Assembly: GCF_028737325.1 (NCBI RefSeq)
Contig: NZ_JAQZCH010000001.1
Coordinates: 248,001 to 312,000 of the forward strand
Source of the DNA: Microbacterium thalli
Lineage (GTDB): Bacteria > Actinomycetota > Actinomycetes > Actinomycetales > Microbacteriaceae
Reading direction: 5' to 3'
DNA: 64,000 nucleotides
Below, piece by piece: positions 42,162 to 50,373 of this stretch; the first letter of the stretch is position 1; each line of letters begins with the position of its first letter. The notes under the pieces are model-generated. The model saw only the letters and a program-made list of their open reading frames with translations, was not told the DNA's origin and ran no database searches. Made by a program: the position numbers and the translations under genes.

Positions 42162-43828
42162 CCGCCGTCCCCCTGCTGACATCGCCCGCCGCGACGCGCC
42201 CGCGCGTGCCCGGTTCCCGCGAGCACGCGCCGTCGGCCGGCGAGGGCGGGGCGGCGGCGAGCGCGTTCGCCGTCGCGTTCGCCGCCGCGTCGGGAGTCAC
42301 CGGAACGCGTGACGGTGCCGGCGCGGAGGACGAGGGCCACGCGGATGGCGCGGGTGCGGGTGGCGCGGCTCCGGCTGGCGCGGGTGCGGCTGGCGCGGGC
42401 GGCACCGCGGACCGGATGACGTCGACCGCCGTGGGCTCGAGCGTCGCGGACCGGAGCGCCACCGGTCGGGGCGTGGGAAGCGGGCACGGTGCGGGGGCGG
42501 TGACCGTGGTCGAGTCCGCGCTTCGACCCGACACCGCTGCGGCGGGCGTCTTCGAGGCGGCGGCGACGGCGATGGGCCGGACGGGCCTCGCGCATTCCGC
42601 GGCTCTGGGCACGAACACGAGCGCGAGCACGAGCACGAGCGCGGCGGCGGGCGCGGATGCGCACGCGGGGACGGCGGCGAACGCGGATGCCGCTCCGGGC
42701 GGGGATGCCGTCGCGGTCGACACGTTCGCGCGGGCGGCAGTGACCGAGCCCACGTCGGCAGCGGCGCCAGAGCCGGCGAGCGCTGATGGCACGTCCCCGG
42801 CTCGCTCGGGCCTCGCGCCGGGATCCGCAGCGGGAACGCCGAGCCTCGCGGCATCCGCTGCATCCGCTGCGTCCGGCGCGTCCGGCGCGTCCGCTGCGTC
42901 CGGTGCGTCCGGATCCACACCAGCGCCCAGCCCCGTACCGGCAACCGGGGCCGCCGCGGCACCCGCTGCAACCGGTGCGTCCGGATCCGCACCAGCACCC
43001 AGCCCCGCACCGGCATCCGGCCTCGCACCGGCGGCGTCCGGGCCCGCCGCGGCGCCCGGCTCGGCCCCGGCCCCCGGCAGCCGGATCGCGCTCGCGGGAT
43101 CGACCCCCGCCGCAGGTCATCCGTCTGTCGAGCCGGACTTCGCCGCCGCGGCGTCCGAGCCCACGTCGGCGACCCCCACCCCCGCGCCGGCCACGACGCC
43201 CGCCGTCAGCGCACCACCGACCACGCCTCCGGCCGCACCCCCGGCCACGCCGCACGCCGCCGCGGGAGCGGGCCGCCCGGCCGTCCCCTCAGCGCCGCTG
43301 GCGCCGCAGCTGTCCGCACCGATCCTCTCGCTCGCCACCTCCGACGCGGGCCGGCACACGATGGTGCTGCGGGTCTCGCCCGAGAACCTCGGGCCCGTCA
43401 CGGTCACCGCGCACATCTCGGGCTCATCGATCACGATCGAGCTCGCCTCCGCGACGACCGCAGGCCACGACGCCCTCCGCGCCGTGCTCGGCGACCTGCG
43501 ACGCGAACTCGCCGTGCTGGCGCCGTTCTCGTCGCTGTCCCTCGCCGCGGGCGACACCGACCCGCGCGGGCAGACGGCCACGCACACGGCCGGCCAGCAG
43601 GCGTCCGCGTCGGGCGGTGGCCCCGGCAACCCCGGCGGGTCCGGCAACTCCAACGGCTCGACCCCCGGCGGCATGGCGCAGACCGGCGGCGACCGGTCGC
43701 CCGGTCGTCCGCCCCAGCCTGACGGCCCGTCGCCGCGAGACCCCGCCGCGACCGAGCCGTCGCCGCCCGGCGGCATCCCCCTCGTCCCCGTGCCGGTCGG
43801 CGCGGGCCGCATCGACCTCTACGCCTGA
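42158..43828 (+). CDS. fliK: Flagellar hook-length control protein FliK
   Basis: 556 residues. The first ~370 are low-complexity Ala/Gly/Ser/Pro, suited to a molecular ruler. The C-terminal FliK domain (about 395-470) contains LRVSPENLGPVTVTAHISGSSITIELASATTAGHDALRAVLGDLRRELA, which switches the export gate when hook length is reached. GTG 42158 overlaps the fliJ stop (GTGA). A tail after the domain is Gly/Pro-rich. Confidence 0.9.
   Translation: MTAVPLLTSPAATRPRVPGSREHAPSAGEGGAAASAFAVAFAAASGVTGTRDGAGAEDEGHADGAGAGGAAPAGAGAAGAGGTADRMTSTAVGSSVADRSATGRGVGSGHGAGAVTVVESALRPDTAAAGVFEAAATAMGRTGLAHSAALGTNTSASTSTSAAAGADAHAGTAANADAAPGGDAVAVDTFARAAVTEPTSAAAPEPASADGTSPARSGLAPGSAAGTPSLAASAASAASGASGASAASGASGSTPAPSPVPATGAAAAPAATGASGSAPAPSPAPASGLAPAASGPAAAPGSAPAPGSRIALAGSTPAAGHPSVEPDFAAAASEPTSATPTPAPATTPAVSAPPTTPPAAPPATPHAAAGAGRPAVPSAPLAPQLSAPILSLATSDAGRHTMVLRVSPENLGPVTVTAHISGSSITIELASATTAGHDALRAVLGDLRRELAVLAPFSSLSLAAGDTDPRGQTATHTAGQQASASGGGPGNPGGSGNSNGSTPGGMAQTGGDRSPGRPPQPDGPSPRDPAATEPSPPGGIPLVPVPVGAGRIDLYA
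42841..43024 (+). repeat. Imperfect repeats in the FliK ruler region
   Basis: Runs of a 9-base GCGTCCGGC-type unit (about 42847-42915) precede two copies of a ~75-base block beginning GGATCCRCACCAGC (near 42910 and 42983). All are in frame, so copy number would change ruler length. Confidence 0.7.
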
Positions 43829-43841
43829 TCCGGAGACCCGC

Positions 43842-44261
43842 ATGACCACGATCCCGCCCGTCGGCGCCGTCAGCACGGCGACCACGCCCATCGCCCCGCC
43901 CGCGCCCAAGCAGGCCCTCGACGCCGAGGTGTTCCTGCAGCTGCTCGTCGCGCAGATGAAGAACCAGGACCCGAGCTCGCCGCTCGACACCAACGAGATG
44001 ATGGCGCAGACGACGCAGCTGGCCATGATGGAGCAGCTCACCGCGCTCACCTCGACCTCGTCCGAGCACTTCGCGCTCACGATGCGCCAGACCGCCACCG
44101 CGCTCGTCGGCCAGCAGGCGTCGTACGTCGACGCCGACGGCAAGACGCAGACCGGCCGCGTCACCCAGGTCTCGTTCGAGAAGGGCGTGCCGCTCGTGAC
44201 CATCGGCGGCACCGCCGTCCCGCTCGACGTCGTCTCGGGCATCTCCGCCGCCGCCTCCTGA
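43842..44261 (+). CDS. flgD: Flagellar hook scaffolding protein FlgD
   Basis: 139 residues. ALDAEVFLQLLVAQMKNQDPSSPLDTNEMMAQTTQLAMMEQL is the FlgD signature. The C-terminal part (VGQQASYVDADGKTQTGRVTQVSFEKGVPLVTIGGTAVPL) is a short Tudor-like domain. This is the short FlgD type without the large Ig domain. It caps the growing hook. ATG at 43842, 13 bases after fliK. Confidence 0.94.
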   Translation: MTTIPPVGAVSTATTPIAPPAPKQALDAEVFLQLLVAQMKNQDPSSPLDTNEMMAQTTQLAMMEQLTALTSTSSEHFALTMRQTATALVGQQASYVDADGKTQTGRVTQVSFEKGVPLVTIGGTAVPLDVVSGISAAAS

Positions 44262-44304
44262 CCGCTTCCACTCGCTCTCCCACCCTCGACCGAAGGACAG
44301 CCCC

Positions 44305-45462
44305 ATGCTCCGTTCGCTCTACGCCGGCATCTCCGGCCTCCGCTCGCACCAGACGATGCTCGATGTCACGGGCAACAACATCGCCAACGTCAACACCGTC
44401 GGCTTCAAGGCCGGGTCGGTGCAGTTCCAGGACACCCTGTCGCAGATCGTCCAGAACTCCCGGGCACCGCAGGCCGCCGCCGGCGGCACGAACCCGGCGC
44501 AGGTCGGCCTCGGCACGCAGATCGCGGCCGTCCGCACCACGTTCACGCAGGGCTCGCAGCAGGCGACGGGCGTCCCCACCGACCTCATGATCGCGGGCGA
44601 GGGCTTCTTCGTCGTCCGCAACGGCCCCGAGACGCTGTACACCCGCAACGGGTCGTTCGGCTTCGACGCGGCGGGCCGCCTGACCACCAAGGACGGCGCC
44701 CTCGTGCAGGGCTGGACCGCCGTGGACGGCGTCGTCCCCACCGGCGGCCCCGTCGGCGGGATCGCGCTGCCGGTCGGTGCGACCTCGCCCGGACGCGCGA
44801 CGGCGAACGCGAACGTCAGCGGCAACCTGCCCTCGGATGCCGCCACCGGCGAGCGGCTCGTGCGCGACGTCACGGTCTACGACGCGCAGGGCGCCGCACG
44901 CCAGCTCGCTCTGACCTTCACGCGGACCGCGGCCGGCTGGGACGTCACCGACGGCACCGCGACGACGTCGCTCGCCTTCACCGACGGGCGCCTCACCGGT
45001 CCCGCGAACATCGTCGCGGGCGGCGTCGACGTCGACCTGTCGGGCGTCACCGGCTACGCCGACCTGCGCACCGTCAAGCTCGGCGAGCAGGATGGCCGCG
45101 CACCCGGCAGCCTCGTCTCGTACACGCTCTCGGCCGACGGCAGCCTCGTCGGAGCCTTCAGCAACGGTGCGACCGCTGTGCTCGCGCAGGTCGCGCTCGC
45201 CTCGTTCGAGAACCCGGAGGGGCTCGAGAAGGCCGGCTCGTCGCAGTACCGCGCCGGCGCGAACTCCGGCGCTCCCGCGGTCGGCATCGCCGGCACAGAC
45301 GAGCGCGGCGGCCTCGTCAGCGGCGCGCTGGAGATGTCGAACGTCGACCTCTCGCAGGAGTTCACCAACCTGATCGTCGCCCAGCGCGGCTTCCAGGCCA
45401 ATGCCCGCATCATCACCACGAGCGACGAGGTCCTGCAGGAGCTGACGAACCTCAAGCGCTGA
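44305..45462 (+). CDS. flgE: Flagellar hook protein FlgE
   Basis: 385 residues. LRSLYAGISGLRSHQTMLDVTGNNIANVNTVGFKAGSVQFQDTLSQ is the hook/rod N-terminus. ERGGLVSGALEMSNVDLSQEFTNLIVAQRGFQANARIITTSDEVLQELTNLKR is the C-terminal block. The middle domain is of intermediate length. No separate flgF/flgG follow, so this may be the only hook/distal-rod-type gene in the cluster. Confidence 0.96.
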   Translation: MLRSLYAGISGLRSHQTMLDVTGNNIANVNTVGFKAGSVQFQDTLSQIVQNSRAPQAAAGGTNPAQVGLGTQIAAVRTTFTQGSQQATGVPTDLMIAGEGFFVVRNGPETLYTRNGSFGFDAAGRLTTKDGALVQGWTAVDGVVPTGGPVGGIALPVGATSPGRATANANVSGNLPSDAATGERLVRDVTVYDAQGAARQLALTFTRTAAGWDVTDGTATTSLAFTDGRLTGPANIVAGGVDVDLSGVTGYADLRTVKLGEQDGRAPGSLVSYTLSADGSLVGAFSNGATAVLAQVALASFENPEGLEKAGSSQYRAGANSGAPAVGIAGTDERGGLVSGALEMSNVDLSQEFTNLIVAQRGFQANARIITTSDEVLQELTNLKR

Positions 45463-45474
45463 CCCGCGCCGCGC

Positions 45475-45553
45475 GCAACTCCTCAGAACCGGTGACGAAA
45501 CGCCCTGGGGGCCGGGTTTCCGGTCCCCAGGGCCCGGATCTGAGGAGTTGTGC
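45475..45553. repeat. Nested inverted repeat after flgE (terminator-like or REP-like)
   Basis: Outer arms GCAACTCCTCAGA (45475-45487) and TCTGAGGAGTTG (45539-45550), inner arms GCCCTGGGG (45502-45510) and CCCCAGGGC (45525-45533). It lies between flgE and the flbD promoter. It could terminate the flgB operon; the two-stem design is not that of a simple terminator. Confidence 0.7.
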
Positions 45554-45589
45554 CTGCCGCGAGCCCAAGACCACCGCGGCGGCCGCCAC

Positions 45590-45615
45590 TAACCGACCGT
45601 CGCGCCGTGCCGACA
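45590..45615 (+). promoter_or_regulatory. FliA promoter of flbD-motA-motB
   Basis: TAAC (45590-45593), 15 bases, GCCGACA (45609-45615), one mismatch in the -10. 59 bases before the flbD ATG. Confidence 0.75.
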
Positions 45616-45674
45616 GTCCCCACGGAGCCGCCGTATCGACGCCGGCCCGCCACCCGCCGACGAGAAGGGGCGAC

Positions 45675-45893
45675 ATGATCGTTCTGACACGACTGAACCG
45701 GCACCGGTTCGCCGTGAACCCCGACCTCGTCGAACGGGTGCAAGAGAGCCCCGACACGACGCTCACGCTCGTCGACGGCGCCACCTTCGTCGTGGCCGAG
45801 ACCATGGAGACCGTCATCGAGAGCATCGTCGAGTTCCGGGCCCGCGTGCTCGCGACCGCGCTCGATCGCTCGTTCCCCGGGAGTGAGAGCTGA
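45675..45893 (+). CDS. flbD: FlbD family flagellar protein
   Basis: 72 residues beginning MIVLTRLNRHRFAVNPDLVERVQESPDTTLTLVDGATFVVAETMETVIESIVEFRARVL, the whole FlbD/SwrD family domain. SwrD of Bacillus raises motor torque through MotA/B, which fits its place directly before motA. ATG 45675 follows AAGGGG. Its last base is shared with the motA ATG. Confidence 0.92.
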   Translation: MIVLTRLNRHRFAVNPDLVERVQESPDTTLTLVDGATFVVAETMETVIESIVEFRARVLATALDRSFPGSES

Positions 45894-46696
45894 TGGATCC
45901 GTCCCTGCTCATCGGCATCCTGCTCGCCTTCGGCGGGCTGTGGGCCATGATCCAGCTCGAGGGCGCGAGCATCAACGCCCTGCTGCTGCCGGCCCCGATG
46001 GTGCTGGTCTTCGGCGCGACGATCGCGATCGGCATCGCCGGTGGGACGCTGCGGGATGCCGCGGCCGCGGTGCGCGCGCTGCCCCGAGCCTTCGTCGGCA
46101 AGACGGGCTCGACCGAGGCCCTCATCGACACCGTCGTCGGCTACGCCGAGAAGGCCCGCGCCGAGGGGCTTCTCGCCCTCGAGAGCGCCGTCGCCGACGA
46201 GAAGGACCCGCTGCTGCGTCACGCGCTGCAGAGCATCGCCGACGGCACCGACGCCGAAGACCTGCGTGTCGTGCTCGAAGACCGGGTCGCGACCGTGGCG
46301 GCCGAGCGCCGCACGGCATCCCGGTTCTACTCCTCCCTCGGCGGCTACGCGCCCACCGTCGGCATCGTCGGAACGGTCGTGTCGCTGACCCACGTGCTGG
46401 AGTACCTCGACAAACCCGACCAGCTCGGCCCGCTCATCGCCGCCGCCTTCGTCGCGACGCTCTGGGGCCTGCTGTCGGCGAACTTCATCTGGCTGCCCAT
46501 CGGCACCCGGCTGCAGCGGCTGGCCGAGATCGAGGTCGATCGGATGACGCTGGTGACCGAGGGGATGCTCGCGGTGCAGGCCGGCAACCCGCCGATGCTC
46601 GTCGCCGAACGGCTGCGCGCCCTCGCCCCGGAGAGCAAGCCCGGACGCGGCCGCGCGAAGGCGACGGCGGACGAGACTGCGGACGCGGGCGTATGA
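45893..46696 (+). CDS. motA: Flagellar motor stator protein MotA
   Basis: 267 residues with four helices (about 3-22, 33-52, 149-170, 182-203). The cytosolic loop between helices 2 and 3 is charged and contacts FliG. YAPTVGIVGTVVSLTHVLEYLDKPDQLGPLIAAAFVATLWGLLSANFIWLPI is the MotA/ExbB core. It forms the ion channel with MotB. Confidence 0.95.
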   Translation: MDPSLLIGILLAFGGLWAMIQLEGASINALLLPAPMVLVFGATIAIGIAGGTLRDAAAAVRALPRAFVGKTGSTEALIDTVVGYAEKARAEGLLALESAVADEKDPLLRHALQSIADGTDAEDLRVVLEDRVATVAAERRTASRFYSSLGGYAPTVGIVGTVVSLTHVLEYLDKPDQLGPLIAAAFVATLWGLLSANFIWLPIGTRLQRLAEIEVDRMTLVTEGMLAVQAGNPPMLVAERLRALAPESKPGRGRAKATADETADAGV

Positions 46697-47508
46697 GCGC
46701 GCCGCGGCGTCGCCGCGTCATGGAGTCGTCGCACGAGGGCCCCGACGAGCGCTGGATGGCGTCGTACCTCGACATGATCACGGTCATGATGTGCATGTTC
46801 ATCGTGATGTTCGCGATGTCCAACGTCGACCAGGAGAAGTTCGAGCAGCTGCGGGCCTCGCTCGCGACGGGCTTCGGGTCCGAGGTCTCGGAGTCGCGCG
46901 ACGTCTCGGAGGGCGTGGTCGTGCCGCCGGAGCTCGTCGAGGAAGAGGGCGAGGGCTTCGTCGCGACACCGACCGGCCCCACCCCGGCCGAGCAGGAATA
47001 CAGCTCGCTCGACACTTTGCGCGCGCAGCTCGAGGGCGCGCTCGACGCCCAGGGCCTGGGTGATGCGGCGACCTTCACGATCGATGACCGCGGCCTGACG
47101 ATCGGGCTCATCAGCGCCGAGACGTTCTTCGCCACCAACAGCACCGACCTCAGCGATCGGGCCCGCGCGGTGCTCGACGCGACCGGCGCGATCCTCGCCG
47201 CCGACGGGCACCGGATCTCGGTCGAGGGTCACGCCGACCACCGCCCCGCCGTCGCGCCCTTCGCCGACAACTGGGAGCTCTCGACCGCACGCGCCAACGG
47301 CGTGCTCGGGTACCTCGTCGATGCGCGGGCGGTCGCCCGCGAGCGCATCAGCTCGGTCGGTTACGGTTCGTCGCGACCGCTCGCCGAGGGATCGAGTGCC
47401 GAGGCCCTCGCCCAGAACCGTCGCGTCGACATCGTCGTCCTCTCGGATGCCGAGGCCCAGGTGCGCGGCGAGCTCCCGGGCCTCGCCGCCGCCGACACCG
47501 CGGGCTGA
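46693..47508 (+). CDS. motB: Flagellar motor stator protein MotB
   Basis: 271 residues. A single N-terminal helix with WMASYLDMITVMMCMFIVMFAMS carries the ion-binding Asp (SYLDMIT, residue 27). A long periplasm-side linker is followed by an OmpA-like peptidoglycan domain (ISVEGHADHRPAVAPFADNWELSTARANGVLGYL and YGSSRPLAEGSSAEALAQNRRVDIVVL). It anchors the stator to the wall. ATGA overlap with motA. Confidence 0.95.
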   Translation: MSAPRRRRVMESSHEGPDERWMASYLDMITVMMCMFIVMFAMSNVDQEKFEQLRASLATGFGSEVSESRDVSEGVVVPPELVEEEGEGFVATPTGPTPAEQEYSSLDTLRAQLEGALDAQGLGDAATFTIDDRGLTIGLISAETFFATNSTDLSDRARAVLDATGAILAADGHRISVEGHADHRPAVAPFADNWELSTARANGVLGYLVDARAVARERISSVGYGSSRPLAEGSSAEALAQNRRVDIVVLSDAEAQVRGELPGLAAADTAG

Positions 47509-47537
47509 CCCCCTCTCGCCCCGCCCCGCCCCGTCCC

Positions 47538-47563
47538 TAACGCGGCCGCGGGGCCGGCCGATA
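47538..47563 (+). promoter_or_regulatory. FliA promoter of the fliM export-gate operon
   Basis: TAAC (47538-47541), 15 bases, GCCGATA (47557-47563). The start of transcription is expected at about 47570, within a few bases of the fliM GTG (47573), so the mRNA may be leaderless. Confidence 0.85.
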
Positions 47564-47572
47564 GTCCCGGCC

Positions 47573-48502
47573 GTGCAGACCGTCCGGACCGAATCGCTCG
47601 CGCGAACCGAGGATGCCGCCGCGGCAGAGCCGGTGCGCTACGACTTCGGGCGACCCGCGGCGCTGTCCCGCGAGCACACCCGCGCGCTCGCGGGCGCCTT
47701 CGACGCGTTCGCGCGCCAGTGGGCGATGCAGCTGGCGGCGAAGGCCCGCGTCCGCGCGCACATCGCGCTCGAACGTGTGACCCTCGAGACGTACGACGAG
47801 TACGTCGCGACGCTTCCGACGACGACGACCCTCGTGCTGTGCTCCGACGCCAGCTCGGACGATCGCGCCATCATCGAGTTCCCGCTGCCGTCAGCGCTGT
47901 CGTGGATCGTGAAGATGCTCGGCGGCGACGGATCGCTGCGCCCCGAGGCCCGCGCGCTGACGGGGATCGAGCAGGCGCTCGTGCGCTCGCTGATGGACGA
48001 GACCCTCGCGCACCTGCGGACCGCGCTCGGCTCGCTGCTGCCCCGTGAGCTGACGGTCGGCGCGGTGCAGTACAACGCCGCGTTCGCGCAGGTCGTCGGC
48101 GCGCAGGACCTCGTCGTCGTCGCGCGCTTCTCGCTGCGCCTGGCCGACCGCACCGAGACCGCCACGATCGCGCTGCCGGCCGCGCCGTTCCTCGAGCGTC
48201 TGTCGCACTCCGCGTCGACGCCCCGCGCGGCGGCCGACCCGGCGCTGGTGCGGCGCCACGTCGAAGAGACGCCCGTCGAGCTGACGCTGCGCCTCACGCC
48301 GCGGGCGATGCTGCCCGGCGACGTCCTCGACCTCGCCGTGGGCGACGTCATCTCGCTCGCGCACGCCGCCGACCGTCCGCTCGACCTCACCGTCGACGAC
48401 CAGGTGGTCGCCGCCGCCGCCGTGGGCGCGGCCGGCGCGCGACTGGCCTGCGTCGTGACGGCATCCGATCTCTCCCGCTCGTTGTCCGAGGAGTCGCCAT
48501 GA
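47573..48502 (+). CDS. fliM: Flagellar motor switch protein FliM lacking the CheY-binding peptide
   Basis: 309 residues. The middle domain starts at VRYDFGRPAALSREHTRALAGAFDAFARQWAMQLAAKARV and the C-terminal SpoA domain is TPVELTLRLTPRAMLPGDVLDLAVGDVISL. The usual N-terminal LSQxEIDALL peptide that binds phosphorylated CheY is replaced by QTVRTESLARTEDAAAAEP. No che gene is in the window. GTG 47573 is the first in-frame start after the sigma-28 box and may be translated leaderless; GTG 47633 is an alternative that would start at the conserved YDF block. Confidence 0.92.
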   Translation: MQTVRTESLARTEDAAAAEPVRYDFGRPAALSREHTRALAGAFDAFARQWAMQLAAKARVRAHIALERVTLETYDEYVATLPTTTTLVLCSDASSDDRAIIEFPLPSALSWIVKMLGGDGSLRPEARALTGIEQALVRSLMDETLAHLRTALGSLLPRELTVGAVQYNAAFAQVVGAQDLVVVARFSLRLADRTETATIALPAAPFLERLSHSASTPRAAADPALVRRHVEETPVELTLRLTPRAMLPGDVLDLAVGDVISLAHAADRPLDLTVDDQVVAAAAVGAAGARLACVVTASDLSRSLSEESP

Positions 48503-49149
48503 GCAGCACCACCACCCATGAGGCCGCCGCGGCGGCTGCGTTCGCCGACCGCCTGCCCACGGCGTCGCGCATCACCGCGCGGCCCGCGACCGGCTCGGGC
48601 GAGACCGGTGACGCGGTGATCGTCTCGTCGGTCGGCGACACGAGCGCGGCCCTGGCCGTCGTCGTGCTCGATCCCGCGGCGCTCGTCGGCGCCGATGCCG
48701 CGCTGCCGCTCGTCGAGCGTCTGCGCGATGCGCTGGATGCCGCGGCGACGGCGTTCGGGCCGAGCGTGCTGGGCGAGCCGTCGATCGGCGACGCGTCGGC
48801 GCTGTTCGCCCACCCGGCGGCGCAGGTGTTCGACCTCGTCGACGAGTCCGGCCGCACGATCGGACGCCTCGCCGTGCGGGTGTCGCACCCGGCTGCGGCC
48901 TCGCCGCGTCGCCTGCAGCGGATCGCGGGCGTCGAGATGGAGCTCACCGTCGAGGTGGGGCGCACCCGCATGGCGGTGCGCGACGTCCTCGAGCTCGAGC
49001 CGGGCCGCATCATCGAGCTCGACCGCTCGGCCGGTGCTCCCGCTGACGTCAAGCTCAACGGACGCCTCATCGCGCACGGTGAGATCGTCGTCGTCGACCA
49101 GGACTACGCCGTGCGGATCACCCGCATCATCGAGAACGCGGAGGCCTGA
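48499..49149 (+). CDS. fliN: Flagellar motor switch protein FliN
   Basis: 216 residues. The first ~140 form a FliY/CheC-like domain of unclear function. The C-terminal SpoA domain (about 140-212) reads GVEMELTVEVGRTRMAVRDVLELEPGRIIELDRSAGAPADVKLNGRLIAHGEIVVVDQDYAVRITRI. It builds the C ring with FliM. ATGA overlap with fliM. This FliN is longer than the E. coli form and lies between FliN and FliY in design. Confidence 0.93.
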   Translation: MSSTTTHEAAAAAAFADRLPTASRITARPATGSGETGDAVIVSSVGDTSAALAVVVLDPAALVGADAALPLVERLRDALDAAATAFGPSVLGEPSIGDASALFAHPAAQVFDLVDESGRTIGRLAVRVSHPAAASPRRLQRIAGVEMELTVEVGRTRMAVRDVLELEPGRIIELDRSAGAPADVKLNGRLIAHGEIVVVDQDYAVRITRIIENAEA

Positions 49150-49150
49150 G

Positions 49151-49642
49151 ATCGACGACCTCCTGCTCGCCCTGCGCGTCGTCGTCTCGCTCGGCGCCGT
49201 GCTCGCGATCGTGTGGCTGCTGCAGCGCCGCCTCGCTCGCGGCTCGGGCGCCGGCATCGGCGGTCGGACGCGCGGACGCACCCCGGCCCGTCGTCGCACC
49301 GACGACGACATCACGGTCGTCGCCAAGCGCGGTATCGGGCCGAAGGCGCAGGTCGCGGTCGTCGAGATCGGCGGCGCGCGCTACGTGCTCGGCATCACCG
49401 AGGCCGGCGTCTCGATGCTCGACCGCGTCGACCCTCCGCCCGGAACCGTCCCCGCAGCCGAGCCCGCGGCCCACCCGGCCCCGGTCCTCGTCCCGCGTCA
49501 GACGGATGCCGCCGACCCCGCGCCTCTCGCTCCGCCCCTGCCGCTGCGCCGCTCGGTCGCGCGCGCGGAGCGGGCTTCGCGCCCGACGACGATGACCGCC
49601 CGCGACGCGGCCCAGGTGCTGCGCCGCGCCCTGGGCGCGTGA
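49151..49642 (+). CDS. fliO: Flagellar biosynthesis protein FliO, with apparent ATC start
   Basis: 163 residues read from ATC: an N-terminal helix DDLLLALRVVVSLGAVLAIVWLLQRRL, then DDITVVAKRGIGPKAQVAVVEIGGARYVLGITEAGVSML, the FliO core, and a Pro/Ala-rich tail. It helps assemble FliP. No ATG, GTG or TTG occurs in frame near the expected start; the first is GTG 49199, inside the membrane helix. GGAGG (49140-49144) lies exactly 6 bases before ATC 49151, so ATC initiation is the best reading. It starts one base after the fliN stop. Confidence 0.8.
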   Translation: MDDLLLALRVVVSLGAVLAIVWLLQRRLARGSGAGIGGRTRGRTPARRRTDDDITVVAKRGIGPKAQVAVVEIGGARYVLGITEAGVSMLDRVDPPPGTVPAAEPAAHPAPVLVPRQTDAADPAPLAPPLPLRRSVARAERASRPTTMTARDAAQVLRRALGA

Positions 49643-50373
49643 GCCCCGGCGGCGTGCTCGAGGCGCTCGCGCTCGTCGCCGCCTCGACGCCCCCGCCGGG
49701 CGAGGGCATCTCGGTCGACATCAACGGGATCGACGGCACCCCGTCGTCGTCGGTACTGACGCTCATCGGCATCACGCTGCTGTCAGTGGCGCCGGCGCTG
49801 CTGCTGATGATGTCGTCGTTCACGAAGATCTTCGTGGTGCTGGCGATGACCCGCAACGCCCTGTCGCTGCCGACGATCCCGCCCAATCAGGTGCTGGCGG
49901 GCCTGTCGCTCTTCCTGACGCTGTTCATCATGTGGCCGGTGCTGACCGAGATCAACACGGTCGCCGTGCAGCCCTACGTCGACGGCTCGGTGACCTTCAC
50001 CGACGCCGTCGGGGTGGGCTCCGACCCGTTGCGCGCCTGGATGCTCCAGTTCACGCGCGAAGAGGACCTCGCGCTCATGACCCGCTTCGCCGGCGCCGAG
50101 AACCCGGACGATCCGGCGAACGTGCCGATGATCACGCTCATCCCGGCGTTCATGATCTCCGAGCTGCGGGCCGCGTTCATCATCGGTTTCGTCATCTTCG
50201 TGCCGTTCCTGGTGATCGATCTCGTCGTCGCCGCGGCCCTGATGTCGATGGGCATGATGATGCTGCCGCCGGTGATGATCTCGCTGCCGTTCAAGATCCT
50301 GCTGTTCATCCTCGTCGACGGCTGGGGCCTCATCCTCCGCACGCTCATGGAGAGCTACGGAGCGGGCGGATGA
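49639..50373 (+). CDS. fliP: Flagellar export gate protein FliP
   Basis: 244 residues. The family core is TLIGITLLSVAPALLLMMSSFTKIFVVLAMTRNAL...PPNQVLAGLSLFLTLFIMWPV, and the C-terminal half has PAFMISELRAAFIIGFVIFVPFLVIDLVVAAALMSMGMMMLPPVMISLPFKILLFILVDGW. It forms the FliP5 ring of the export gate. GTG 49639 overlaps the fliO stop (GTGA). A short N-terminal segment (LVAASTPPPGEG) may be a cleavable signal. Confidence 0.95.
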   Translation: MSPGGVLEALALVAASTPPPGEGISVDINGIDGTPSSSVLTLIGITLLSVAPALLLMMSSFTKIFVVLAMTRNALSLPTIPPNQVLAGLSLFLTLFIMWPVLTEINTVAVQPYVDGSVTFTDAVGVGSDPLRAWMLQFTREEDLALMTRFAGAENPDDPANVPMITLIPAFMISELRAAFIIGFVIFVPFLVIDLVVAAALMSMGMMMLPPVMISLPFKILLFILVDGWGLILRTLMESYGAGG

